64,000 nucleotides of DNA from Paratinospora sagittata (taxonomy: Eukaryota > Streptophyta > Magnoliopsida > Ranunculales > Menispermaceae), in the NCBI GenBank assembly GCA_035771175.1, contig CM069601.1:4300001-4364000 (forward strand). Reading direction: 5' to 3'. A program made the position numbers and the translations under genes. The notes beneath the pieces were generated by a model. It was given only the letters and a program-made list of their open reading frames with translations, was not told where the DNA came from and did no database searches. Positions 35,579-48,265 of this stretch are shown in pieces. Every line of letters starts with the position of its first letter. The first letter of the stretch is position 1.

Positions 35579-38145
35579 CTACCAATAATCCCGACAAGAA
35601 CACCGGTTATCCTTGAACCGATGAAACCGATTATTATCTCTCACAATAATTTCTCTATTGACTATGCTCGAGATGAACTTAATTGCACTATGGCAATCTC
35701 CGCAGACCCGGAGGTTCTTGGTTATTCTTATTGGGACACCAGGAGGGATAGAGATGAGCCCAAAGGCAAGTGCAAGCTTCTCGCTATGATACCATACCTC
35801 AGTTTCTTTCTCTTCCTCCTCTAAATCATAGAGTGCAAAATTGGTGTCTGGAATGTAACCTGCTGCCTTCATATCTCTTCTTAGTTTCATTAGCATTGCC
35901 TGGATCTCTGAGTTTCTCTCATGGGAAGTATCCTTTGCTTGGAAGACATGGACGACGTTCTTCACAGAAATCCAGCTGCATCCAGCGCCTTTCTTGATCC
36001 CGACGTCCTTCATCTCCTTCCTCACATCTGTGGCATCTTCCCATCTGAATCATTTTGAGAAACATATAATCAATGGAAAAGAAATAGGTAGATCTTTACT
36101 TAATCTTAGTAACTTTGCTCCCATAAAACTAGTTTCAAGAAAGGAATTTTGTCAGCAGCAAGAGCTTAACATATTTAGCGTTGTTGTCAAACTAGTGAAT
36201 CGGAATCAAATCATTAAGATTAAAGATACAAAGATTGATCATATATTTGTATATATTAAGTAAAAGTTATAAAGACATTAGTGACGAATCTGACCAATTC
36301 ACTACAATTCAGCTAGCGATTTGGCCTGATTCACTTACAATTTGCCACCAATTCACTAACAATTCAAATTGATTCACTTAGGATTTACGGGTAGAGCTAT
36401 TCATGAAAATGATTTAAATCATTTTGGGGTAGATAGAATCATAAATCGGACTCGTTACTAATTCAACTCACGATTCTGACAATTATGATATTTAGTCATT
36501 TGACTCATTTCATGAAAAGCATTAATCTTTGTTAACAAAGTCATGAAAGTTACCTGCCCGCTGCTGCAAACATGTTAGAGAGCAAGACATGGTTGCCAGA
36601 GTCCTTTGGATCAAGCTCAAACAAGTTATCAGCAGCTATCTTTCCCAATTCAGGCTTCCCATAGACCCTACAAGCCCCCAAAAGAGCTCCCCAAACTGAG
36701 ACAGTAGGGTGAATTGGCATAGCTTTGATAAACTCGTAAGCACGCTCTACCATTCCAGCTCTTCCAAACAAATCCACCATACACGCATAATGCTCGGCCC
36801 CTGGCTCAATCCCATATCTCCGTCTCATTGACTGGAAAATCTCCATTCCATCCTCCACAGCCCCTGCCCGACTACAAGCCGAAAGCACACAAACTAGTGT
36901 CACATAATTCGGCAAAACCTCATGTCTGCCTTCTGTCATCTGCTTAAATAATGCTAAAGCCATGTCAGCATGACCTTGGTGGGCATAGCCACCAATCATT
37001 GCATTCCACGTGATCAAATTCCTCTCCGGGATCTCATAAAAAGCTCGCTCACAATCCTCTAAGTTCCCACATTTTCCATACATGTCTACAAGTGCACTCC
37101 CTACATACACATTCTCATCCACACAAGCCTTTATAGCAAGAGCATGAACAGAACTCCCAATTTCAAGTCCCACGAGGCCAGCACACGCACTTAGCACACT
37201 CGAAGTCATGAAATCCGTCAGCCGAACTCCTTCCTTCCTAGACCTCAAGAAAACAAAACAAGCCTTCTCTTCCTCCTCATTCTGTTCATAAGCTGCAACC
37301 ATTGAGCACCAAGACACATCATTAGGCCAAGGAATTTTAGAAAAAACCAATTCTGCCGATTCAATCTCCCTACATTTCCCATAAAAATCAACAAGACCAT
37401 TTCCAACAGACACTTCACAATCATACCCACTTCGAATCAAGAACCCGTGTAACTGCCTCCCAAGCTTAAGATCAGACGTATCAGAGCAAGCATTAAGAAT
37501 TGAACAAAAAGTTATGGAATTTGGCTCCCCGCCCAGATTCAGAAACTCGATAAACTTGCTCATTCCATCATGGGTCCGGCCTTCCAACACCGAATTTGTG
37601 ATATAAGAGTTCCAAGTAGCAACATTTCTCTCGGGCATTTTATCAAACATCTTCCGCGCATCCTCTTTAAGCCCAGTCTTACAGTACATATCAAACGAGC
37701 TGCACCCAACAAACAGGTCGGCCATCTGCCCGGACTTGACGGCGAGCCCGTGGAGCTGTTTTCCGGCGAGGCCCGACCGAAGCGAAGCGGAGGCTTTGAA
37801 AGCACAAGGGAAAGTGAAGTCATTGGGTTGGATGGATTCACGGCGCATTGCGGAGAAATGGAGGAGAGCGGTGGCGAAGTGGGCGTTTTGGACGGCGCCG
37901 GCGATGAGGGCGGTCCAGGTGACGACGGAGCGGGTCGGGGTGAGTGAGAGGACGAGTTGGGCTGAGTTGAGTCGGTCGAGTTTGGAGTACATGTTGACGA
38001 GGTGGTTGGAGAGGAAGGAAGGTATGGGAACGGTGAGGGGGGATTTGAGGATTTGGGCGTGGACGGCGCGGCCTAGTAGAGGAGATTGAGTTGACACGGC
38101 CGATTCGAGGAGGGAGCCGAGGGCGTTGGGCGTGAGGAATGGCAT
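35579..38145 (-). CDS. MEF11: DYW-type pentatricopeptide repeat protein, MEF11/LOI1-like mitochondrial RNA editing factor
   Basis: PLS-class PPR protein that recognises RNA and supports C-to-U editing; the Arabidopsis relative MEF11 (LOVASTATIN INSENSITIVE 1) acts in mitochondria. Two exons, 36554-38145 and 35579-36044, with intron AG|GTAACT to AG splitting the Arg of AAGRWED; 685 residues against about 684 in Arabidopsis. PPR motifs fill residues about 15-500 (for example VVTWTALIAGAVQNAHF, VSVGNGLVDFYGKC, NLITWNAMIGGYAHQG). E/E+ motifs follow (GNHVLLSNMFAAAGRW, KKGAGCSWI). The DYW deaminase-like domain has HSE at 617-619, CGDCH at 646-649, His672, CSC at 679-681 and the final DYW. Zinc and catalytic residues are all present, so it looks functional. 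The start at 38145 matches the family's MxxL...LLxxA opening. Orthology is by recognition, not by alignment. Confidence 0.93.
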
Positions 38146-40226
38146 GGCCGGTGGTAATGGCGGGCATGGTTGGCTATACAGAGAGCGCTACATGGGTGAG
38201 GGAAAGGAGAAAGTTATATGCTTCGGCAATGGCTGGAATGGCTCGTAAGATAAAGGTTGTGCGTGGTAGCGAAGAAGACGTGCAGCATACATATGCCATC
38301 AAAATTCAAAATCCCACTTTTATTTCACTAAATTTTTATTCTTCAGTTTTTATTTTTTAAAACGAGTGCAAAAATAAAGGTATTTTTATTATAAATGAAT
38401 TAAAATAAAATAAAACTGTATATTTACTATTAAAATAAATGAAGTTGCAGGTAATTCTATGAAAAATACTTAACATACCCACATGTTTTATGAATTTTCA
38501 ATGATATATAACAAGTGAGTACACTTAGTGTTTTTGATATATACATTTAGACTTACCCTAAAAATAGGGATGAGGGTAGGTAAGAGTAAAATAGCTAAGG
38601 GACACCAATGAGTGGTTGGCTCAATAGAAGCTGAGTTGACTCAGTGAAAGCGAGTTGAATCTCAAGGTCATTCATGTATAGAAGTTAAAAGATTTAATTC
38701 GTGGAGGCGCCCTCATTGAGAGAGATCTATTATTTTGCACTCGCCTCGAACGATGACTAGTCCTATCTCGAAGAGTGTGGGGATACCTCGTGAAAAACCA
38801 AAAGATATATATATATATAGTTAAGGGACAAACATACTCCCACTTATTTATATATAAGAGGAGATTGAGATTTGAATCCATTACCTTCAATGTGGGAGGT
38901 TGAATGCCCAATCATTGGGGCAAGCCTCGATAGCTTAAATTGAAATTAAAAAGTATAAGATAGCATTTGACAACTCTAATCTTAAAAATAAACTCTACTT
39001 CTTTTTAGCTCTACTTTAATAAGAGCTTATTTTAGTAGAATTTAGGGGACTTAAAGAAGTTAAAAGGTAGTTAAAACTTAACATTACTATTTTTTTTTTT
39101 CATTTTGATAACAAAACCAAATTTATTTCTATAAAAACGAAGAAAAATTTTCAAAAGTATTTTAGGTAACAAAAAGACTATGTTGTGAAAATGTGAAGTA
39201 TTCTTTGGTTTAAGATTTATAATAAGAATACTTCGACTCTTCAAGAGAAAATCATTTTTTTTTAAAAGGTTATCTTGTTTCTTATTAAAAAGAAGTTAAC
39301 TTTAACATTAAAAAGCATATAATAGTAATTTATATTTCAATTGATTTTATATTTTTGTAGATTTTAATTTCTCATTATACTCTTACAATTTTAAAATTTT
39401 TATTCTTATTCTAACTACATGAAATAACTTTACTTTTTACGTATATCAAAAGATATAAATATTTGTATTTTTCTTAAGAAATATGTATCTTAATTGATTA
39501 ATAAATAATAAAAAAACACATAATAAAGTTCACAATCACATATATCAATAATATATCATTTGTTCATATATTATTTGGAGGTTCAAATCTTTTAACCAAA
39601 ATAGGCGGATGAGTTAAGCTCAACTCCAACCAAACTTGTCACTTCATGACAAGCTAAGCACCTCAAACCTACGAATAGAAGAAAAAAAAGGCTATAGTAA
39701 AGAGTGTATGCCGACTAAAAGCCCTCCGATGACACTTCATCGCCGAGCTCATGACCATTTGGTGGACGCCCAACTCATTATGTGGAGCTCATGATATGTA
39801 AGTTTTAAAACTTAAATATGTTCCCACCATTGTCTATAAGTGTCAGCCCCCAACAATAATAATCATCTTAAAAATATATTTGAGCACAAAAGAAACTAAA
39901 TAAATAAGCCATTCCAAATAGATAGATATATTCCACCATGACAGTGAAAAGTTAGTCTGTTTATTCATGCATTTGATATAACATCCATAAACATCAAAGG
40001 AAAAAGGCTTTCATTCATTGAATTGATAAGTAGTAGTAACTTTAAAGAAAAAAAGAGAATAATCCATGTGATTAATTGTGTGATGCCACAAACAAATACA
40101 CATTTACAGAGTGTGCTCACTCAGCATCTCCAAGAGCATTCACACAACAGACGGTAGTAGTAGTCTCATGATTGACTCTCAATCAGAACAACAACGCCGC
40201 ATCGCATCTCATCTCTCTATCTCTAT
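38146..40226. other. Intergenic between the PPR 5' end and the PQT3-like 3' end
   Basis: PPR promoter on the left, E3 ligase 3' UTR near 40050-40226. AT-rich with a SINE-like stretch at 38850-38940 and (TA)n near 38807-38818. No gene. Confidence 0.55.
38835..38940 (-). repeat. Possible SINE (tRNA-derived head)
   Basis: Minus strand reads GCTTGCCCCAATGATTGGGC (A-box-like), then about 25 bases on GGTAATGGATTCAAATCTC (B-box-like), near tRNA spacing. A TATATAAGTGGGAGTATGT-type 3' part follows. No poly tail or target duplication confirmed. Confidence 0.35.
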
Positions 40227-43200
40227 CTATCTGTGCTTGTGCCCTCGTTCTCGTTCCTTCAACCCCCCTCCTCCTCCTCTGGTGGAATGCCGCACTTGCT
40301 CATCCCACTCCACCATCGTCGGCGGCGTAGGCTCGTATCTGGACGGCCTCCTCTTGAAATGCCGCTCATCGTCACTCGAATCATTATCCATAACAACGCT
40401 CTTCTTCGACACAACAGCAGAAGCAGAAGCAGAAACAGGTCCATTGGAAGAAGAGGATCTGAATGGAGGATCCTCCGAGTCTTTGATATCCTTGTGACCA
40501 CCATTATTGGTCTCGGAGTGAGACGAGGCCTTCCTTTTCTTGCCGCTCCCTCCGTCGGCCGGGAAGCTTATGCGGGAGAAGACGCTGGCCTTGTGCTTCT
40601 TCCTCTCGGCATCAGCAGCAGCAGCAGCAGCGGCATCTGAAGCGGAAGCAGTAACAACAGCAGCCTTATTTATTGTTATTGGTTGGTCTTCTGGTTCTGT
40701 TCTTCTTTTATTACGGGAGGGTTGTTTGGGGAGGTCTTCGGGGTCAGCCCTCCTCTTGTTGGTAGAAGGACGAGGGGCGGGAGGACGGTCGAGGGAGCGG
40801 TGGTGGTGGTGGTGTTGGTGGTGGGATCTTGCAGGACTGGAGGATGGTCTTTCTTCCCGGTGGTGGTGGTGTGATTGGGATGGTCGGTCTGGGGTTGGAG
40901 ATCTGTCGCTGCGATGGTGGTGGTTGTGGCGGTGGCGGTGGCGGTGGATGTCGGAGCTCTCTGGTGGTGGTGGCGCCAACTTCTGCACCCAACAGACAGA
41001 TGTTTGACGGTTAGTAACACAGCTTCGCGGAATAAGTCAAAATTCGAAAAATTCCTACTTCTACTTAAAGACAAGAAGGATCCTTCACAAATAAACAATT
41101 TAAAATTAATTCAAAAAATTAAGATTTGTAATACTAATAAAATGAAGGACACAATCGTCTTTCCAAAAAAAAAAAAAACACAAGAATGGGTAAGACCGTC
41201 TTTTTGTGAGCTTGACTATAATGGGTCATTTCCAAGAGCTCAAACTCACATTGACTCTCGTACCGAGCCAAGAGTACAACAGCTTGCACTCATTGAACTT
41301 CGTTCAACTAAAGAAATGGGAGATTCTAGGTGCGCCAACCCGGAAAAACACAAACTAGCCACCTACTTAATACATTTTCAATGATTATACAACATAACAC
41401 GTAAGATACAGATTTTTTATTTATTTATTTTTTTGGGGGGGGGCTTTCAAAAAAGGTTTATTTGAAATTTAGAAGTTAACCGAATTTGTCTCTCTTTTCC
41501 TTATTTAGACCCACTAAAAGAAAATCAGTGATTTATGATATATTTCATTTTGAAAAGAAAAAAAAGAAACAAAGAAACAACATTTAATTTCATAATGGCT
41601 AAACCAAGATCAAGCTCAAGGGCTCAAACTGCTATTTAGGCTCAACTGAAAAGAATTGAGCAGCAGCTCTTGAGTGACGCTAATAATATTAATATTATTA
41701 AAATCAAGATCTTATTATTAAAAAATTTGTTACAAGAAATCTCCACTTTAATTTAAACAAGGCAGGTTATTAATAATATTCGTCCCCAACCCAAAAATAA
41801 AAATAAAAAAGTAGAATAATAATAATAATAACAATAATAATAATAATAGTAATAAAAGGTGCCCACCTCAAAAATAAATAAATATATAAAATAACTAGCA
41901 GAAGGTGGTGGGAGTGTTGAAAGAGTGAATGTCATCAAGCAAAGATACATTCAGGGTACTTATAACCATAGTTTTTGCCGCCTTAATCTAATATGAAGTG
42001 CAAAACCAGGCAACAAAACAGCAGAATTGGCAGACCCCCGAACGAGCCCCACATCCCACGTTACGTGAAACTGGACGCTCATTAGGATAACTAATAAAAG
42101 ACCGTCTCAGATTGATGAAATTAATCTGAAAATTATATCATATGATGCATGCAACTCCCAACCCTTGTATACTTCAGCTCTTATTTTTTACTACTGATAG
42201 TAAAGCGCATTTTTTTGGAACTCACAACACTAACCCTTCCAAAATAAAAAAATTAAGAAAATATTAATATAACTTCAAAAAATTATAACTACAATACTAC
42301 TACATATTCATGTTCATTGAATCACTTATTACAAACCTCAAAATACATACACCATACACATCCAATGAACATGAACGTGTAATTGTATTTTTTTTTTTTT
42401 TTACAGATAAATTAACATTTCTCAAAAAAATAATACTTATCTATGTCCACCAAAAATAATGGGCAAAGAAATCTAGCACAAAACTACTACTTGACCATCA
42501 GGGCCAACAACAGTATCAGGCCTGCTCTTGAAATTTAATCTGGGCTTTTCAGTTGAATTCAAGTTTGGAGAAAAAAAAAACAGCTTTAAAAACACACTTT
42601 GTTCACATTTCTCTTGAAAATTGTTTGATCGCCTTAAATCACGCATCAACACGTGCTTCGAAACAATTTAATAACTTCTAAGGGTAATTTCAGCAAAGTG
42701 TATTTGAAAAGTGGTGTTAATCAAACATTACTTGAAAAAATAAAAAATAAGGCATTCAAGGACAAACAGGGTAGGCAGAATAGGAGGAGCTACTAAGAAC
42801 CTAACTCTTTGACCAATTAGCCTGACATATTTAGGAATTTGTATAGATGATTCCATAACAGCCGACTCTGGTCTAAATTAGAGAATAAACCAACTGAGAA
42901 AACTAGTGGACAGATAATGGCCTGGAGCTCCAATAGACAATGAGCCAAATAGCATCGGTTAGTCACCCTTGCAGCGCGGGTTGCACTGGAGCAACTGACC
43001 GAAAAAATCCACAAAATACTACTCGCATTTCTAAACTCAAAAAAAAATTTCTTCCTGTTGGCATGAAAAACTTGAAAAACATCAAATCTAATCTTAGGAT
43101 CCTTAAGAAATATCAATGGATTCGGCTCAAAGCAACAAAACGCATTTTCTTTTTCTAAGTCAAAAAAGAAAAGTAGCGTTTTCTTGCCAAAGTTGCTGCA

Positions 43201-46200
43201 ACCATCAATAGGACCCTGCCACAGTACATAAGCAAAAACGAGAACAGCCAAATTAGACAATAAAAGACATACATGTTTTGATTTCATTGAGGAAACATCC
43301 CCACTGCTGATTATTTCTCTAGCAGGTTCCCGATCCTTGGGAAAATCCCTGGTCACAGAACAAAGTAAATTTTAGTCGGTATGTGCAAGAGATTTAAGAA
43401 AGCCGCATTGTTCCACTTAACTAGAGCTGCAAGACCACCTATCAAAATTAAATTAACAAAGACCAAACCACCCCTCATAGATCAAGAGCTATTATGCAGC
43501 ATTGCATCAACAAAATCAAATACCAACTTGGGACTCGGGTTTTAGAAGCTTACACCATCTCTTCAAGGACTTGCAATTCTTCTCTCCATGCAAAGAAGTC
43601 AACAAAAAAAGGATGAAAGAGAAATGGAGGGCTGAGAGAAAAAACGGGGGAGAGGGGGAAGAGAGAGAGAGAGTGTACCTTTGAACACCTCGCTCAATTT
43701 CACGCTTTCTCCTCAAGTCAGCTTTACGAGCCTCAAACTCTTCTCTGCTCATAACTGGTGGGGCTGGATTTGACCCCCTAGCAAACTCCGATAGATCCCT
43801 GAAAATTGTTAAGCTCTTATCAGGTTGGTATAATCAGGTTTCATAGCCAACATAACAATCATCTTTATCAAATGGTTGAGGAATGAAGTGCCTTAATAAC
43901 AAATAACATACCTCTGAGGTGGAACAACCGGTGGCATCATATATCCACCAAAGGGGTCTTGAGGCATAATCCCTCCAAACGGAACATCAAAGGGGCCAGG
44001 GACATAACCCATGTAGGGCATTGCACCGGCATAAGGATTCATAAATCCATCCATCCCAAGTTGCATGCCACCCCAATATGGGTTACAGGCTGAAGGGCCA
44101 AAAGGCATCATACCATAGTTTTCAGCTGCAACATCTTGAGGAGTTCTCCATTGTAGCTCTGCGGCTGCAATACATAAGACAAAATAACATGATCACCTAG
44201 AAACATGACTAGCATAGTGAAGCCCTCCTAAAATACAAGAGGAGCTACACTGCCATAGAACAGGACACAAATGCCAATATTGATATAGTTCTATGATTCT
44301 TAACTGCAATAGGGGTTTGCGCACAATACTTAACCTAAGAGAAATACAAGCAGAACTTACCATTAAGAGGCAATCGAACTTTCTTCTTTTTCTTTTTCTT
44401 CCCTGGAAGACAAAACATATATCAGGATATAAATAATAAAACTAAAAAGCACTGCTCCAAGATATCTTTCTGAAAAAAACTGTCATGAATAATATTAAAA
44501 ACACTATAAAAAAAGTAAGCTTCATTTCTTTTAAAAATTTTACCTCTAAAATATCAAGGTAACAGCCTGTGAAATAAGAAGCAACGTGGGACAGATACAG
44601 GCAGATTTCGAAGGAAAGAGAAAAATGAGAAGATAAGGACACTAAAATGTCTTTACAAATGCCTAGAAATAATAAGACTAGAAAGTGGTGGCAGACAACA
44701 ATGCATCAAATAAGGCCCTGTGAAGCAAACCAATCAAAAAGACTATAAATCAACAATTTACAATGAATCACCTGGCTCAGAAACTGATGGTTTTTGCTGC
44801 ACTTCTTCTTCAACCAATGCCGCACTTCCTTGGGATGTTGTTTCTTTCACGGTCACCGACTCGTGCGTGGCTTCCGATATAGCAGCAGCTTTTGTCATCT
44901 TTCCTTTCTCCATTGGCTGTTGTGGGGCATTACTGGCATCATTCGCCTCATTTGTAGTCTCTTTTGTTTCCAAATTATCCTCCTTAGGAGGTGGTGGCAT
45001 TGGTTCACCTTTGGAAGTAGCAGAAAGAGTGGGAGATGGAACTTTGGACTGAGCAGGTCGAGCAGACTCCATATCTAGATAAAGATAATTGTGTTTAGCT
45101 ATGGCAAAAAGTAGAAGAAATTTTAACCAAACCATACAGACATTGGAACACAGAAACCTTGAATTTGCAACATGCTTCCAGCATTTTCCGCACTACTGTT
45201 GTTTGACTCCAATAACCGGTTAATCGTATCTCTAAGAGTCTTATTAGGGAGCAGGTCATCAGCAAGTACATTTGTGGCTCCACAAACACACACTGATTTT
45301 GAGATAATGTGGTCCCTGATACCTGATTATAATGCACAAACCATGAATCACTAAATAAAATCATACGGATGAAGTAAAAGCTTAAAGATTCTTTAACAAT
45401 ATTGAACAACCAAATGACAAACATGATACCAGAATTTACACCTGACCTTAAACAAATTCACATCGACATAAACACATTTTCCAAACATAATAATTTGAAT
45501 GAGCTCAGCAATGTAAATTCACAAAAACTGATTACGAGAACACCATGGATAAATGGAAATTATAAATTATCACCAAGATATTAGAAATACGGTTAAATAT
45601 TTGCATTTGTAATCAAAAAAACCAAAGAGCAGCAATAGATGTGACCAGCATAAGATTTAAAACTTAGTCAGATGCACAATAAATAGAACACATACATCTG
45701 TCACAGAAGCTCTTAAAACAGCACTTGCTAGTTAGTACAGCATCCTTCATTACTTCTTTGCACAATGGGCAACGTAGTTCTGGTGGAATATCACTGACTG
45801 AGCGAGTGGAAGGTAGCCCTTCAATTTCCTTCTCAAAAGCAGCCCTATTTCATGTATAAAATGTACCAAGTGAATATCAAAGCCTAAAAACAGAGTCATA
45901 TACTATCTGCAGCAAGGAAACAAATCAACAATCATTCAATTAGATCAGCTTACTCATTAGGCCTCAAAACAGCAACTGCTCCACTCGGTAAAGCATAAGA
46001 GCCATCTGGAGTTGCCATGAGCATTGACTTGGGAATACCAGTTGGAGGCTTCACTTTTTTGATGTCATAATTAGGATCACCGTTAGTAGGGCAATGCTGG
46101 ATAAAGTGGCCTGGATGGTAGAAATTAAATTATTGAGCATTATTTATTGCTAATAGGCTTGAAGAAGAAAGAGATAAACAAAAAATCTCAATCATCAACA

Positions 46201-48249
46201 TACCAGGAATCTTGCACCTGTGACAAATATAGCCAGCTGGAGGGGTCTTCCGTTCAAACACACCACGGCCTTCAATATAAGCATGTAATAAATCTCAGGG
46301 ACAACAAAATGTTAAAAGAAAATGTGAAGCAGGAAATCCAACTCTCAGTAGAAGCAGGGAAAAAGAACGAAGCAAATGAAACCACTATTAGAATAATACA
46401 CAAGGGAATCCCCACTCAAGAGCACCAAACAGGTAAAACGGAAAATAATTTTCAAACAACACTACCTATCAAATAGAACACATTAAATTCTTAATTAAAC
46501 TTCAGCAAACATCACATAACAAGAAAATATAATGTTCAAGGATTTGAGAATTACCAAAACCCCGGGCCCCCATCATTCTTCCACCCATGCCCCTTCCAAA
46601 GCCCCTACCAGCACCGAAAGCATCCTGAGGTTGCCTGGAATTCCATTTCAAATATATCAGTAAAGGATATAAAGGACTCCTTCCAAAAGAAGAGTGAAGG
46701 GACATGACTCAAGGGACACAAAAGAAGGAAGCATCTCACCTCTGCCAGTCCAATGCAGGCGTATCAATTAAAGCCTTGATCTTGCTATCCTCGTCAGCTT
46801 TATTAGTAAGGGGAGCATCCTGTACTATACTGCTTGATTGAACTTGTACTGCTTCCGGAATGGCATATAAATCATTTCCAAATTCATCCCATTCAGTCTC
46901 CTCGGGCTGCATAACCCAACCCAATCAGTCACATCATTTCAGCAGACATTTGAACCATTAGTTGACAAAATGAAACCATGGAGACTAATTCTTACAAATC
47001 TCATGACAGATGTATCAGCCAAGGGGACACCACTCTTTCCTGATTGAATATCCTCTTCCTTATTATCTACAACTTTAGGCCTGCACCAGAAAAGATATAT
47101 GTCCTATCTCAACCAGAACCTAGATCTTCCTTTATAAGCAAGGGTACCATAAAACACGATGAACAATTGAAGCTTAGGTGGTATTTGTTAATTCTACTTG
47201 CAACCTCTACAAAAATGATAATAACGAAAAAGGTTATTTTTTAGGTAAAGATTTTTACTATTTCTTTTGTACCTCTAATTGAAAGTAAAGGTATGATCTC
47301 ACAAAAATAAATTAAGATTTTGGCCTAGTCTACTACAAATGGAGGTTCATTTCAAAGTAGAAGTAGAGGCCAAATAGAATTAACAAACACTACAAAAATT
47401 CTAGAGCTAAACTTAATTGATGCGGCAATGACCAACAACAAGAAGGCATTTGACCATACAACTGAAGCAACCAAAACGTAATTAATCTTCTATGTTAGGC
47501 AAAACAAAATGACCAAAGACGTGAAGGTTCAAAATAGTACTCTTCTCGTTCAGTTACAATAGGCATGCGAGGTCGTCCAGGAATGCGGCGAACTAAAACA
47601 GATGTATTTTTCGGTATCAACGTAGCTTCATCATTGTACTCTGAAATTGCAAGCACAGAATAGAAAGTCTATAAATACTGCAGAAAGATAAATCCAGCTG
47701 ATGCAACCAAATAGAGAACAATGTAAATTAAATCCGATCATCCACCAACTCGACTTACAGACTACCAAAAAAAACATAGTATTATAAGTAATTCTTATTA
47801 CAGTTTCATAACTCAAATTCTGCGCAAAATGTTAGAGATTTGGACTAAGAAAATTAACTAAATATTTCATCTTGATCTGAGTTTTACATTATATTGTCAT
47901 CAATTTATCTATCAAACTTCCCTGCCTGCTTTAAAGGCATTCCCCCAAACTGGAAAACAAATCCTTAAAAATTTAACCTATTAAAACCCTAACAGAGAAC
48001 AACTGGTCTCTTCTCTCGCAAAATTGATTATAGCTTGAATGAGCAAGATGCAATTAATAAATATTTCAGAATCAACAACCAACCTTCGTTAGTCTGAGCG
48101 TTGGCGACCATGAGGTCAAAATCAGTACCCCTCCCCAAATGCTTGGATTCGAAAATTTTTTCTTTCAAATTCGCAACCGATATGAAATGACCGTCAATAG
48201 GAATAGAGTCGTAATCTTTTGCACTTTTAAACTTATAATATACAGCCAT
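40227..48249 (-). CDS. PQT3: PQT3-like E3 ubiquitin ligase (DWNN, CCHC zinc knuckle, RING; RBBP6 type)
   Basis: Plant relative of RBBP6; Arabidopsis PARAQUAT TOLERANCE 3 is a nuclear E3 ligase that represses oxidative-stress tolerance. Fifteen coding exons give 894 residues: 48249-48084, 47640-47541, 47080-46996, 46906-46740, 46634-46555, 46269-46204, 46110-45954, 45844-45696, 45322-45158, 45074-44772, 44402-44361, 44164-43912, 43798-43679, 43348-43273 and 40982-40227; phases close throughout. DWNN domain is about 1-75 (VYYKFKSAKDYDSIPIDG). Zinc knuckle: Cys215, Cys218, His223, Cys228 (CHRCKIPGHFIQHC). RING: CPLC at 299-302, KCCFKSFCDRC ending at 324, and CVCG at 335-338. Then a lysine run (GKKKKKKKV), a Gly/Met/Pro-rich segment (MPYMGYVPGPF) and a His/Arg/Ser-rich tail. 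Acceptor TTTTACAG at 48267 precedes the ATG, implying a 5' UTR intron. Intron 14 is 2.3 kb. Confidence 0.94.
41815..41852. repeat. (AAT)n microsatellite in PQT3-like intron 14
   Basis: AATAATAATAATAAC-type trinucleotide run. Confidence 0.8.
42285..42425. repeat. Palindromic repeat, second locus
   Basis: CATGTTCATTGAATCACTTA near 42311-42330 and CACATCCAATGAACATGAAC near 42357-42376 are inverted halves. Homologous to 16143-16265. Lies in intron 14 of the PQT3-like gene. Confidence 0.5.
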
Positions 48250-48265
48250 AATTTTTTTTCCCTCT

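Noticed and set aside
37736..38089. Antisense frames over the first PPR exon
   Set aside because: Shadow of the MEF11-like coding sequence, which is long and motif-rich on the minus strand.
40540..41384. Plus-strand Gly/Trp-rich frames across the last exon of the PQT3-like gene
   Set aside because: They mirror the His/Arg/Pro-rich minus-strand tail, which joins the conserved upstream exons in phase.
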